Source: Aurantiacibacter xanthus (GTDB lineage: Bacteria; Pseudomonadota; Alphaproteobacteria; Sphingomonadales; Sphingomonadaceae). From it: DNA of 35,472 nucleotides. Shown here piece by piece: positions 1-9,679 of this stretch. The stretch is from contig NZ_QXFM01000089.1 of assembly GCF_003584015.1 (NCBI RefSeq), positions 1-35,472 of the forward strand, written 5' to 3'. Position numbers and translations under genes: made by a program. The stretch's first letter is position 1, and each line of letters starts with the position of its first letter. Under the pieces are notes generated by a model that was not told the DNA's origin, ran no database searches, and saw only the letters and a list, made by a program, of their open reading frames with translations.

Positions 1-917
1 AGGCGCGCGCCCGCGCCGGTCGAGCAGCGGTCGATCGCGGCGATCAGGCTGCCTTCGCGTCCGCCCGACTGGCTGGCGAGGATCTCGAGGCTGGTGCGCG
101 TGGCCTCGTCCATCGCCATGTAGCCGCCGTGCGGGCGCGCGACGGGCGGCAACAACAGTGGCAATTGCCCGCGCCCGGCATGGTCGAGATAGGCGACCAG
201 CCCACCGGCAGCGGCCAGCATCGCACGGGTGAACTGACCGAACCCGTCAAGCGTCGCCACCTGATGCAGTGATTTCAGCCGTGCTTCGCCCTTCTCGCTG
301 GAAAAGTCGCTGGCGGGGCGGGCGACATGCTCGGCGGGAGCTGCGTCCCAGTCCTCGGGCGCGACCACCTCGCTTGCCCCGATCCGCGCCAGAGCTGCGT
401 TCAGCGCCAGCACCTCGCATTCTTCCAGCTCCATGCGCCCGGTCGAGATATCGCAGGCGGCGATCCCGCACACCCCGCGCACTTCGCAGACCGCGGCGAG
501 CATATTCGCCCGGCGCGGTTCGAGCAGGGCCTCTTCGGTCAGCGTCCCGGCAGTGACGAAGCGGACGATATCCCGCTTCACCAGCGCCTTCGACACCGGC
601 GAGCCCTCGCGCTTGGCGCGCGCCTTGGCCTCGTCGGGCGTCTCGACCTGTTCGGCGATGGCCACCCGGCACCCGGCGCGGATCAGCCGCGCGAGGTAGC
701 CCTCCGCCGAATGGACGGGCACCCCGCACATCGGCACCGGCTCGCCGCCATGCTCGCCGCGCGCGGTCAGCGCGATATCGAGCACGGCGGAAGCCTTGCG
801 GGCATCTTCGAAGAACAGCTCGAAGAAGTCGCCCATGCGATAGAACAGCAGGCATTCGCCCGCTTCTTTCTTGAGCGCGAGATATTGCGCCATCATTGGG
901 GTGGGGGCGGAAGACAT
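1..917 (-). CDS. mutS: DNA mismatch repair protein MutS, N-terminal part (C-terminus outside window)
   Basis: About 305 codons are open from the ATG at 917 to the window edge. The N-terminus carries the mismatch-reading motif GDFFELF: Phe31-x-Glu33 matches the F-x-E that wedges into mispaired DNA in MutS. It is followed by the domain I/II signature (CGVPVHSAEGYLARLI, then VAIAEQVETP) and the start of the core domain (IDRCSTGAGARL). MutS recognises base mismatches and small loops and recruits MutL in the cytoplasm. The ATPase domain would lie beyond the left edge. The start is not fixed by a good ribosome site; ATGs eight or nine codons inside are possible. The gene is divergent from maeB across 115 bp. 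Family assignment is secure. Confidence 0.95.
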   Translation of the reverse strand, partial: MSSAPTPMMAQYLALKKEAGECLLFYRMGDFFELFFEDARKASAVLDIALTARGEHGGEPVPMCGVPVHSAEGYLARLIRAGCRVAIAEQVETPDEAKARAKREGSPVSKALVKRDIVRFVTAGTLTEEALLEPRRANMLAAVCEVRGVCGIAACDISTGRMELEECEVLALNAALARIGASEVVAPEDWDAAPAEHVARPASDFSSEKGEARLKSLHQVATLDGFGQFTRAMLAAAGGLVAYLDHAGRGQLPLLLPPVARPHGGYMAMDEATRTSLEILASQSGGREGSLIAAIDRCSTGAGAR

Positions 918-953
918 GATCGCCGCAAGGCCTAGCCTTGCCGTGGCCGATTC

Positions 954-978
954 GGAAAGGCTGGCGCGGCGCCTTTCC
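954..978. other. 8-bp inverted repeat between mutS and maeB
   Basis: GGAAAGGC (954-961) and GCCTTTCC (971-978) are perfect complements separated by 9 bases, in the divergent intergenic region. It could be an operator or a leader hairpin of maeB or mutS. No function can be assigned from sequence alone. Confidence 0.35.
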
Positions 979-1032
979 CCTATCGCCACGCGGCTCACCC
1001 CTTTATGGCGATGCCAGCACATGGAGATTGAC

Positions 1033-3297
<2,265 letters not shown>

Positions 3298-3330
3298 GGC
3301 GGGATGGCATTAGTCTGATGCCACCTTGCT

Positions 3331-3418
3331 CCCCTCCCCCTGGGGAGGGGCCGGGGGTGGGGGGCTCGACACTGGTTGGCGTAGAACCCCCATCCCAACC
3401 CTTCCCCAAGGGGAAGGG
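3331..3418. repeat. GC-rich palindromic intergenic repeat pair
   Basis: Two perfect short-loop palindromes sit between maeB and the M20 gene: CCCCTCCCC/GGGGAGGGG (3331-3350, 2-base loop) and CCCTTCCCC/GGGGAAGGG (3399-3418, 2-base loop). The DNA between them is G-rich then C-rich, so the whole element can fold as a larger imperfect hairpin. This resembles the dispersed GC-rich intergenic repeats common in alphaproteobacteria. It lies between the converging 3' ends of both genes, so it may also end transcription from both sides, although there is no T-run. Confidence 0.7.
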
Positions 3419-3487
3419 CTTTGCGGGTCAATGCTATGTCATCCTGCCCAAGCTGGCGGTGGTGGCAGCCTTTTCGGCCACCTGCCG

Positions 3488-4915
3488 TTACTGACGATAG
3501 TCGAGCGGCGGCTTACGGTCGCCGAGCAGCGATTCGTACTGATAATCCGGGCCGAGCAATTCGGTAAACTCGGCCTTGGCCTGCTCGCGCAGTTCGGCGT
3601 CCGAATAGAGTTCGACGCCCATCAGCACCATCGCCTTGGCGGCATGGCTCGCGCCCTTGAACCCGATCGACATGCCGCTCGCCGCGACCGCCTGCCAGCT
3701 GTGTGCGCTGGTTCCCGGAACCCAGGTCGCGGTGCGCACGCTGACCGTCGGAACCGCGCTGGAGACATCGCCCACATCGGTCGAGCCGTAGTTGGTCAGC
3801 ACTGCATAGGGCGCGACCGTTTCGGCAGCAGTGATCGGTGGTGCATCGTCGCCGAGGCTCTCGCGCAGGGTCCGCGCCCAGGCCTGCTCTTCAGCCGAGT
3901 AGCTGATGCCGCCGATCTGTTCGAGGATCTGCGTCATCCGGCGCTGGAGCGTGGGGACGGGCCGGGTCGGATTGTTGCCGTGGATGATCTCCCATTCCAC
4001 CGTCGTCCCGGTGCCCATGGCCGCACCCTTGGCGGCGCCTTCGATGCGCGGCCACAGCGCGCGCACCTCGTCGGGGTCCGAATGGCGGACATAGTAGAAC
4101 ACCTCGGCGAAGTCGGGCACCACGTTGGGCGCCGATGCCCCGTCGGTGATGGCATAGTGGATGCGCGTATCCATGCTGGTGTGCTCGCGCATCATGTTGA
4201 CCATCATGTTCATCGCCTCCACCCCATCTAGCGCCGAGCGCCCGTTTTCCGGCGCAGAGGAGGCGTGCGAGGAAATCCCGTGGAAGCGGAACTTGGCTGA
4301 GCGGTTGGCAAGGCTGCTCGAAGATGGCGCGGCATTGCGGTCGCCCGGATGCCAGTCGAGCACGAAGTCGGCATCGTCGAAGAGCCCTGCGCGGGTCATA
4401 TAGACCTTGCCCGAGCCGCCCTCTTCGGCAGGCGTGCCATAGAGCCGGATGCGCCCCGGCGTGCCCGTCGCCTCCAGCCAGCGCTTGAGCACGATGGCCG
4501 TGGTGAGCGACCCCGCGCCGAACAGGTTGTGCCCGCAGGCATGGCCTGCATGCTTGGAGGCAAGCGGATCGCGGGTCGGCTCGGCGGACTGGGTGATGCC
4601 GGGCAGCGCGTCGAACTCGGCCAGCACGCCGATCACCGGGCCGCCGTGGCCCCACTCGGCGATGAAGGCGGTGGGAATGTCCGCGACACCCGCTTTGACC
4701 GTGAAGCCCTCGGCCTCGATTTCGGATTGCAGCAGGCTGGACGACGACTGCTCAAGGTAGCCAAGCTCGGCAAAGTCCCAGATCTGCTGGGCGATGCGTG
4801 CGGTGTGGTCGAATTCGGCATCGACGGCAGCAGCGGGATCGAACGCCTCCTGCGCGGCGGCGGGAAGTCCGGGCAGGCACAGGGCCGCCAGAGCTAGCGG
4901 GATGAAAGGCTTCAT
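3488..4915 (-). CDS. Secreted M20 family amidohydrolase/peptidase (AbgB-like)
   Basis: The 475-residue protein starts with a signal peptide (MKPFIPLALAAL...PAAAQ, cleavage near 21-22), so it should act in the periplasm. M20D-type metal site: Cys127-x-His129 in HACGHN, Glu164-Glu165 in GTPAEEGG, His189 in DWHPGD, and His405 in GTSAHSW. The dimerisation (lid) domain lies at about 205-320. Relatives hydrolyse N-acyl amino acids, dipeptides or p-aminobenzoyl-glutamate; the exact substrate cannot be read here. Start: ATG at 4915 has GGAG six bases upstream, preferred over a GTG four codons earlier. It follows the symporter gene by 33 nt on the same strand, so the two probably form one unit: cleavage of an acylated or peptide substrate with uptake of the released amino acid. 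Confidence 0.88.
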   Translation of the reverse strand: MKPFIPLALAALCLPGLPAAAQEAFDPAAAVDAEFDHTARIAQQIWDFAELGYLEQSSSSLLQSEIEAEGFTVKAGVADIPTAFIAEWGHGGPVIGVLAEFDALPGITQSAEPTRDPLASKHAGHACGHNLFGAGSLTTAIVLKRWLEATGTPGRIRLYGTPAEEGGSGKVYMTRAGLFDDADFVLDWHPGDRNAAPSSSSLANRSAKFRFHGISSHASSAPENGRSALDGVEAMNMMVNMMREHTSMDTRIHYAITDGASAPNVVPDFAEVFYYVRHSDPDEVRALWPRIEGAAKGAAMGTGTTVEWEIIHGNNPTRPVPTLQRRMTQILEQIGGISYSAEEQAWARTLRESLGDDAPPITAAETVAPYAVLTNYGSTDVGDVSSAVPTVSVRTATWVPGTSAHSWQAVAASGMSIGFKGASHAAKAMVLMGVELYSDAELREQAKAEFTELLGPDYQYESLLGDRKPPLDYRQ

Positions 4916-4948
4916 GAAGGTCTCCACTTCGCTGGGCTTGGGGGCGCG

Positions 4949-6187
4949 TCAGACATCGTCAGCCGACACATATTCCTCGACGTCGATTTCGCCCGACAGA
5001 CGCCCGACTGCCACGGCCACGGCGGCGTCGCCCGAGACGTTGGTCATGGTGCGGGCCATGTCGAGGATGTGGTTGATCCCGGCCACGAAAGCGATCGTTT
5101 CGAGCGGGACGCCAATCGACGAGAGCACCAGGCTCATCATCACCAGCCCCGATCCGGGCACGCCCGCCGCGCCAATCGCGCCCAATGTGGAAGTGAGCGC
5201 GATCAGACCATAGGAGACCCAGCTCAGCTCGATCCCGTAGGCCTGCGCACCGAACAGCGCGATGACGCCGAGGTACATCGCGGTGCCGTTCATGTTGATC
5301 GTGGCCCCCAGCGCGACGGTGAAGCTGGCCACCGCATGCGAGACGCCGAGGTTGCGCTCCACGCAGCGCAGGGTCACGGGCAAGGCCGCGTTCGAGGATG
5401 CGGTGGAGAAGGCCACGGCCTGCGCGTCGATGATGCCGCGGTAGAAATCGATCACCGGCAGGCGCGCAATCAGCCGCAGGATTGCTGGGTAGACGACCAA
5501 CAGGATGATCGCGCAGCCGCCATAGTTGAGCGCCACCAGCTTGCTGAGCGGGATCAGCGCTTCGAAGCCGAAGGTGCCCGCGACCCATGCGATCAGCGCG
5601 AAGACGCCGAAGGGCGCGAGTTCCATCACGAAGATGGTCATCTTCTGCATCACCGCCGATCCGGCATTCATCGCCCGGGCAATCGGCGCGCCTTCCTCGC
5701 CGGTGGCGAGGATCGCCATGCCGAGCAGGACCGAAAAGATGATCACCGGCAGCACCGCGCCTTCAGCCATGGCCATGATCGGATTGTCGGGCACCAGCCC
5801 GATAATCATCTGGATCAGCGACTGGTCGGGCGCAGGCGGAATTTCGGTATCCGCCGACAGGTTGATTTCAAGGCCGACACCCGGCTGGAACAGTGTTGCC
5901 AGCCCCATACCGAGCGACACTGCGATCAGCGCGGTGGTCATGAAGATCAGCAGCGCCTTGCCGCCCACGCTGCCGAGGCGGCCAATGTCGCCCACCGCCG
6001 TCATGCCCGAAACCAGCGAGAAGAAGATCAGCGGGATGACCAGCATCTTGATCGCACGGATGAACAGGTCGCCGATCCATTTGATGGATTCCGCGCTCTC
6101 GCCCATCATCATGCCGACGATGACCCCGCAGACCATCGCGAACAACACGCGTTTCCACAGGGCGGAGGCGAACCAGGCGCGTAGCAT
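4949..6187 (-). CDS. Dicarboxylate/amino acid:cation symporter (SDF family, GltP/DctA-like)
   Basis: The 412-residue membrane protein has the glutamate-transporter fold: eight membrane segments, serine-rich hairpin HP1 (STASSNAALP, 261-270), TM7 motif NMNGT (298-302), hairpin HP2 (AGVPGSG, 341-347) and TM8 with LDMARTMTNVSGD. Arg379 in TM8 matches the arginine that binds the side-chain carboxylate of Glu/Asp in known transporters, which argues for an acidic substrate. The usual NMDGT has Asn300 where Asp is expected at a cation site, and the TM8 Asp four residues before LDMA is Asn (NHILDMAR). Both are unusual and may alter ion coupling. Start ATG 6187 has AAGGA about 12 nt upstream. A candidate LysR box lies 90 nt before the start. 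It is followed by the M20 peptidase. Confidence 0.92.
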   Translation of the reverse strand: MLRAWFASALWKRVLFAMVCGVIVGMMMGESAESIKWIGDLFIRAIKMLVIPLIFFSLVSGMTAVGDIGRLGSVGGKALLIFMTTALIAVSLGMGLATLFQPGVGLEINLSADTEIPPAPDQSLIQMIIGLVPDNPIMAMAEGAVLPVIIFSVLLGMAILATGEEGAPIARAMNAGSAVMQKMTIFVMELAPFGVFALIAWVAGTFGFEALIPLSKLVALNYGGCAIILLVVYPAILRLIARLPVIDFYRGIIDAQAVAFSTASSNAALPVTLRCVERNLGVSHAVASFTVALGATINMNGTAMYLGVIALFGAQAYGIELSWVSYGLIALTSTLGAIGAAGVPGSGLVMMSLVLSSIGVPLETIAFVAGINHILDMARTMTNVSGDAAVAVAVGRLSGEIDVEEYVSADDV

Positions 6188-6277
6188 CGTCTAGGGTGTT
6201 CCTTTTGATGTGGTCGGTTTCGGAGCGATTAGACAGCAATCGGTCTGGTCAGCAGACTTCAAACAATCATGTCGGTC

Positions 6278-6292
6278 ATAGGCCAAGGTTAT
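6278..6292. promoter_or_regulatory. Candidate LysR-type operator upstream of the symporter/M20 unit
   Basis: ATAGGCCAAGGTTAT has the T-N11-A spacing of LysR boxes (T6279, A6291). It matches 11 of 15 positions of the perfect dyad at 12260-12274, and both are preceded by TC. It ends 90 nt before the symporter start codon, the same distance as the other two boxes. The assignment is inference from sequence similarity and spacing. Confidence 0.55.
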
Positions 6293-6353
6293 CGCAGCAC
6301 TTTTCCCGGTATGCCAACAGCGGCAACGCTGCTGGCCCCCGGTTTTCGGCAGA

Positions 6354-6713
6354 TTAGTCCTCGTTCTGCGACAGGCAGGCGACCGCTTCGATCTCCACAT
6401 TGCCCGCTACGAGGCCCGAAATCACCGTCGAGCGGCTGGGAAAGGGGGCGGCAAAAACCTCGCGATAGACGGCGTTGAAACCGGGCATCAGCGAGGCGTC
6501 GGTCAGCCATGCGGTGACCTTGATCACCTGATCGAGCCGCGCGCCCGCCTCGGCCAGCACGGCCTCAAGGTTGGCGAGCGCCTGCCGCGTCTGCGCCTCG
6601 ATATCGCCGGGGATGATGGACCCATCCGCCATGCGCGGCAGCTGGCCCGAGGTGAAGACGAGGTCGCCCGCGCGGCGGTAGCGGCTGAGGGGCGGGACAG
6701 AGGGGGTGGTCAT
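6354..6713 (-). CDS. RidA family enamine/imine deaminase
   Basis: The 119-residue protein spans the whole YjgF/RidA fold: FTSGQLPR near the N-terminus, the helix with QALANLEAVLAEAG, and KVTAWLTD. Arg94 in PFPSRSTV matches the substrate-carboxylate-binding Arg105 of E. coli RidA, and Glu109 in VEIEAVA matches Glu120. RidA enzymes hydrolyse reactive enamine/imine intermediates to keto acids plus ammonia. The ATG at 6713 directly follows the TGA of the D-amino acid dehydrogenase (no base between), so translation is probably coupled. That dehydrogenase makes an imino acid as its first product, so the pairing makes chemical sense. A 166-bp gap with a LysR-like box separates it from the symporter. 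Confidence 0.9.
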   Translation of the reverse strand: MTTPSVPPLSRYRRAGDLVFTSGQLPRMADGSIIPGDIEAQTRQALANLEAVLAEAGARLDQVIKVTAWLTDASLMPGFNAVYREVFAAPFPSRSTVISGLVAGNVEIEAVACLSQNED

Positions 6714-8015
6714 TCAAAGGGTCTCCAGCTTGTGATGGGATATATCGGCAGCGGCATCGACCAGCGCGGCGACCCGCTCGGCGGCACCGGCGGCAAAGGT
6801 CCAGCCGAGCATTCCGTGACCGATGTTCACGAACACGCGCTGGCGGGCCTGCCGGATGATGGGGTTGGAACTGGCGGTCATCGGACGCAGCCCGGCCCAG
6901 TCGGCGCTTGCCTCGTCATAGGCGGCGGCTCTGGGCAGCGCGGCTCTGGCGTTGTCGAGCAGCAGTTGCAGCCGCGCCGGATCGGGGCGCGGATCGCGAT
7001 TGTTCAGTTCCGCGAGCCCCGCCACGCGTATCGAGTTGCCGAGGCGGCAGCAGACGATCTTTCGCGCGGAATCGGTGATGCTGGCACTGGGCGCATCGGG
7101 GCCGGGCGGGGCGGTGAAGCTGTAGCCCTTCATCGGCAGGATCGGGTTGGGAATGCCCAACGGGCGCAGCAGCGCCGGAGCCTCCGCTCCGAGGCATGCC
7201 ACCACGGCGCGGGCCGACAGGATCGCCCCCTCGCGGCTGCGCACGGTGACGCCGCCGTCATGCTCGTCCACTGCGGCAATTTGGAACCCGAAGGCGGTCT
7301 TCACCGCATAGCGCTTGGAGAGCACGTCGAGCAGGCCAAGCGAGAAGCGATAGGGATCGCCGACCTCTTCCGCAGGTGTCCACAATGCCCCGGCAAAGCT
7401 GCCGATTGCGCTCAATGCAGGCTCTATTGCGATGGCCTCTGCGGGGCTGAGCAGTTGTTGCGTAACGCCCGCTTCCTGCTTGATCGCCATCGCCTTGCGG
7501 GCGCCCCGCAGGCTGGCCTCATCGCGGAAGATGTGCATCTTGCCGGGGCGGGTATGCGCGAAATCGAAGCGGTGGCGCGCGCACAGCTCCGCCATGGCCA
7601 GCCGCGATTCCAGCCCCAGCGCGAGCGCGGCGCGGGTGTTCTCGGCAAAGCGCGCCTCGGTGCAATTGCGCAGGAAGGCGAGGCTCCAGCGCAGGAACTC
7701 CGGGTCGAGCGAGAAGTGCAGGCGGAAGGCCGGATTGAGCCCCGCCAGGATGGCAGGCATCGCGGGTAGCAGGCCGGGCTGCGCCAGCGCGTCGGTATAG
7801 GCGTAGGAGAGCTGAGCCCCGTTGGCGAAGGAGCTGCCCTGGGCGGGGCCGTCAGCGCGGTCGACCAGCGTCACCGCATAGCCGCGCCGGGCCAGCGCAT
7901 AGGCGGTGGTGACGCCCACGACGCCCGCGCCCAGCACCAGAACGTCGGTCTCGGGTCCGGTTGCCTCCGCTGAAGACGTGCAGGTTCGACCGGATTCCGG
8001 CTGCGAGTGTTTCAT
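6714..8015 (-). CDS. FAD-dependent D-amino acid dehydrogenase (DadA-like)
   Basis: The 433-residue protein opens with a dinucleotide-binding motif (VLVLGAGVVGVTTAYALA, GxGxxG at 29-34, acidic end of strand 2 in LVDR), followed by SSFANGAQLSYAYTDALAQPG, which resembles the DadA pattern after the FAD site. The C-terminal FAD-contact region is NIGHGMLGWTFAAGAAERVA. DadA enzymes oxidise D-amino acids to keto acids and ammonia and pass electrons to the respiratory chain; a D-proline or D-hydroxyproline dehydrogenase is an alternative in the same family. Start: ATG 8015 with GAGG seven bases upstream; a TTG four codons earlier has no such site. The gene is 62 nt downstream of the D-aminoacylase and abuts ridA. 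Confidence 0.87.
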   Translation of the reverse strand: MKHSQPESGRTCTSSAEATGPETDVLVLGAGVVGVTTAYALARRGYAVTLVDRADGPAQGSSFANGAQLSYAYTDALAQPGLLPAMPAILAGLNPAFRLHFSLDPEFLRWSLAFLRNCTEARFAENTRAALALGLESRLAMAELCARHRFDFAHTRPGKMHIFRDEASLRGARKAMAIKQEAGVTQQLLSPAEAIAIEPALSAIGSFAGALWTPAEEVGDPYRFSLGLLDVLSKRYAVKTAFGFQIAAVDEHDGGVTVRSREGAILSARAVVACLGAEAPALLRPLGIPNPILPMKGYSFTAPPGPDAPSASITDSARKIVCCRLGNSIRVAGLAELNNRDPRPDPARLQLLLDNARAALPRAAAYDEASADWAGLRPMTASSNPIIRQARQRVFVNIGHGMLGWTFAAGAAERVAALVDAAADISHHKLETL

Positions 8016-8077
8016 CGAATTCCTCAATTTATCATTCGGTCGGCGCGCTGTCCGCGCCGTGCTTCAGGCCGACCGGG

Positions 8078-9679
8078 TCAGCCCGGGCAGGTTCCGGGCG
8101 GTGGGCGATGGCGCAGCGCTTGCCCCGCAGCGACACCGGTCGGCGCGCCATCGAGAATGACGCTCTGGCCGTTTACGAACAGCGCCTCCACGCCCTCGCT
8201 CAGCTCGCGCGGTTCGAGATAGGTTGCCACCGGGCCATAATGCTCGGGATCGAACATCACGACATCGGCCTTGTAGCCCGCCCGCAGATGCCCCCGGTCG
8301 GTCAGTCCGAACATGTCGGCGGTGCGCCCGGTGCTGCTGTTGATGAAGGTGGCGAGGTCGATGGCCGCCGCTTCGCGCACATATTTGCGGTATTTCTGCG
8401 GGAAGGTCGCATACATGCGCGGGTGGCCTTCCGAGCCGTCGGAGCTGGTGACGACCCACGGCTCGCGCATGAAGGCGGTGATGTCGCCTTCGGCCATGTT
8501 GAACGAGACGGTCTTGCCGCTGCGGTCGCCGTCCTCGATGATGCGGATCGCTGCCGTGATCGGGTCGAGGTTCCACTGCGCGGCTACATCGTCGAGCCGC
8601 CTTCCGGTCCACTCGTGGCCCTGCGCCACCAGCAGCAGCGAATGGGCCCCGCCGCGGCGGCGCATGTTCTCGGCCATCTCGGCTTCAATCTTTCCGCGCT
8701 CAGACGGATCGGCAAGCCGCGCCAGCAGCGCCTCGCGCCCGCCTTCCTGCGACCATGGCGGCAGCAACGCCGCCTGCAGACTGGTGCCCGAGGCCTCCCA
8801 TGGATACTGGTCGGCGGTGACGTCCTGCCCCTCGGCGCGGGCGCGGTTGATCGCTGCGATGATCGTGCCCGAGGTGCCGTGCAAGTCCACGCCCAGCACC
8901 TTGATATGCGCGATGTGGACCGGCAGCCCGGCTTCGCGCCCGATGGTCAACACCTCCTGCACCGATTGCTCGACGCCGATGCTATAGGTCGCCTCGTCAC
9001 GCTGGTGGGTGTCGTAGATGCCGCCGCGCAGCGCTGCCTCGCGCGCCAGGGCGACGACCTCTTCCGTCTGGGCGAAGTTCTGCGGCACGTAATAGAGCCC
9101 GGTCGAAAGGCCGAGTGCGCCCTCGCACATGCCCTTGGCGACCAGCGCCTTCATCGCGTCCAGCTCGGCCTCGTCGGGGGCGCGACCCGAATCGCCGAGC
9201 ACGGCGCGGCGCACCGGACCGAAGCCGACATAGGCCGCGACATTGGTGCCGAAACCGCGCGCTTCGAGGTCGTCGTAGAATGCCGCGACTTCCGGCGTGC
9301 CGCCGCCGTCGACGCCGGTAAAGATCGTGGTCACGCCCTGCATCATCCACGGCAGGTTCAACCGGCCCTCGCTGTCTGTCGCTTCGAGGAAGCGCTGGGC
9401 GTGGGTATGCGGGTCGATGAAGCCGGGCGCGACGATCATGCCGCTGGCGTCGATCACGCGGGCCCCGGCAGGAGCCGCGCGGCTCGGGCCGACATAGACG
9501 ATTTCGTCTCCGCTGATCACGACATCGCCAACGATAGGCGTGTCCGAGCTGCCATCGTAAATGGTGCCGCCCGCCAGAACCGTTGCCTGCGACAGCGGGC
9601 CTTGCGCAGTGGCGCATCCGGCAAGGCCGGTGCTGGCGAGGAGCGCGAAGGCCGCGCCGATGGTCTTGGCGACACTCAT
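8078..9679 (-). CDS. Lipoprotein N-acyl-D-amino-acid deacylase-like amidohydrolase
   Basis: The 533-residue protein has a lipobox (LAGC, Cys22), so it should be an envelope lipoprotein. Its amidohydrolase-fold signatures match D-aminoacylase: HTH (His91, His93) in GFIDPHTHAQ, EGALGLSTGLYYVP, His225 in YDTHQRDEA, His255/His258 in VHIAHIK, and Asp414 in SSDGS. The zinc-ligand cysteine of well-studied D-aminoacylases (VGNCG) is replaced here: the aligned loop is TGVDGGG, with Asp124. Relatives release D-amino acids from N-acyl-D-amino acids; dipeptidase activity on D-residues is an alternative. The ATG at 9679 overlaps the TGA of the upstream serine hydrolase (ATGA), with GAGG seven bases upstream inside that gene, so the two are translationally coupled. 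The D-amino acid dehydrogenase follows. Confidence 0.88.
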   Translation of the reverse strand: MSVAKTIGAAFALLASTGLAGCATAQGPLSQATVLAGGTIYDGSSDTPIVGDVVISGDEIVYVGPSRAAPAGARVIDASGMIVAPGFIDPHTHAQRFLEATDSEGRLNLPWMMQGVTTIFTGVDGGGTPEVAAFYDDLEARGFGTNVAAYVGFGPVRRAVLGDSGRAPDEAELDAMKALVAKGMCEGALGLSTGLYYVPQNFAQTEEVVALAREAALRGGIYDTHQRDEATYSIGVEQSVQEVLTIGREAGLPVHIAHIKVLGVDLHGTSGTIIAAINRARAEGQDVTADQYPWEASGTSLQAALLPPWSQEGGREALLARLADPSERGKIEAEMAENMRRRGGAHSLLLVAQGHEWTGRRLDDVAAQWNLDPITAAIRIIEDGDRSGKTVSFNMAEGDITAFMREPWVVTSSDGSEGHPRMYATFPQKYRKYVREAAAIDLATFINSSTGRTADMFGLTDRGHLRAGYKADVVMFDPEHYGPVATYLEPRELSEGVEALFVNGQSVILDGAPTGVAAGQALRHRPPPGTCPG

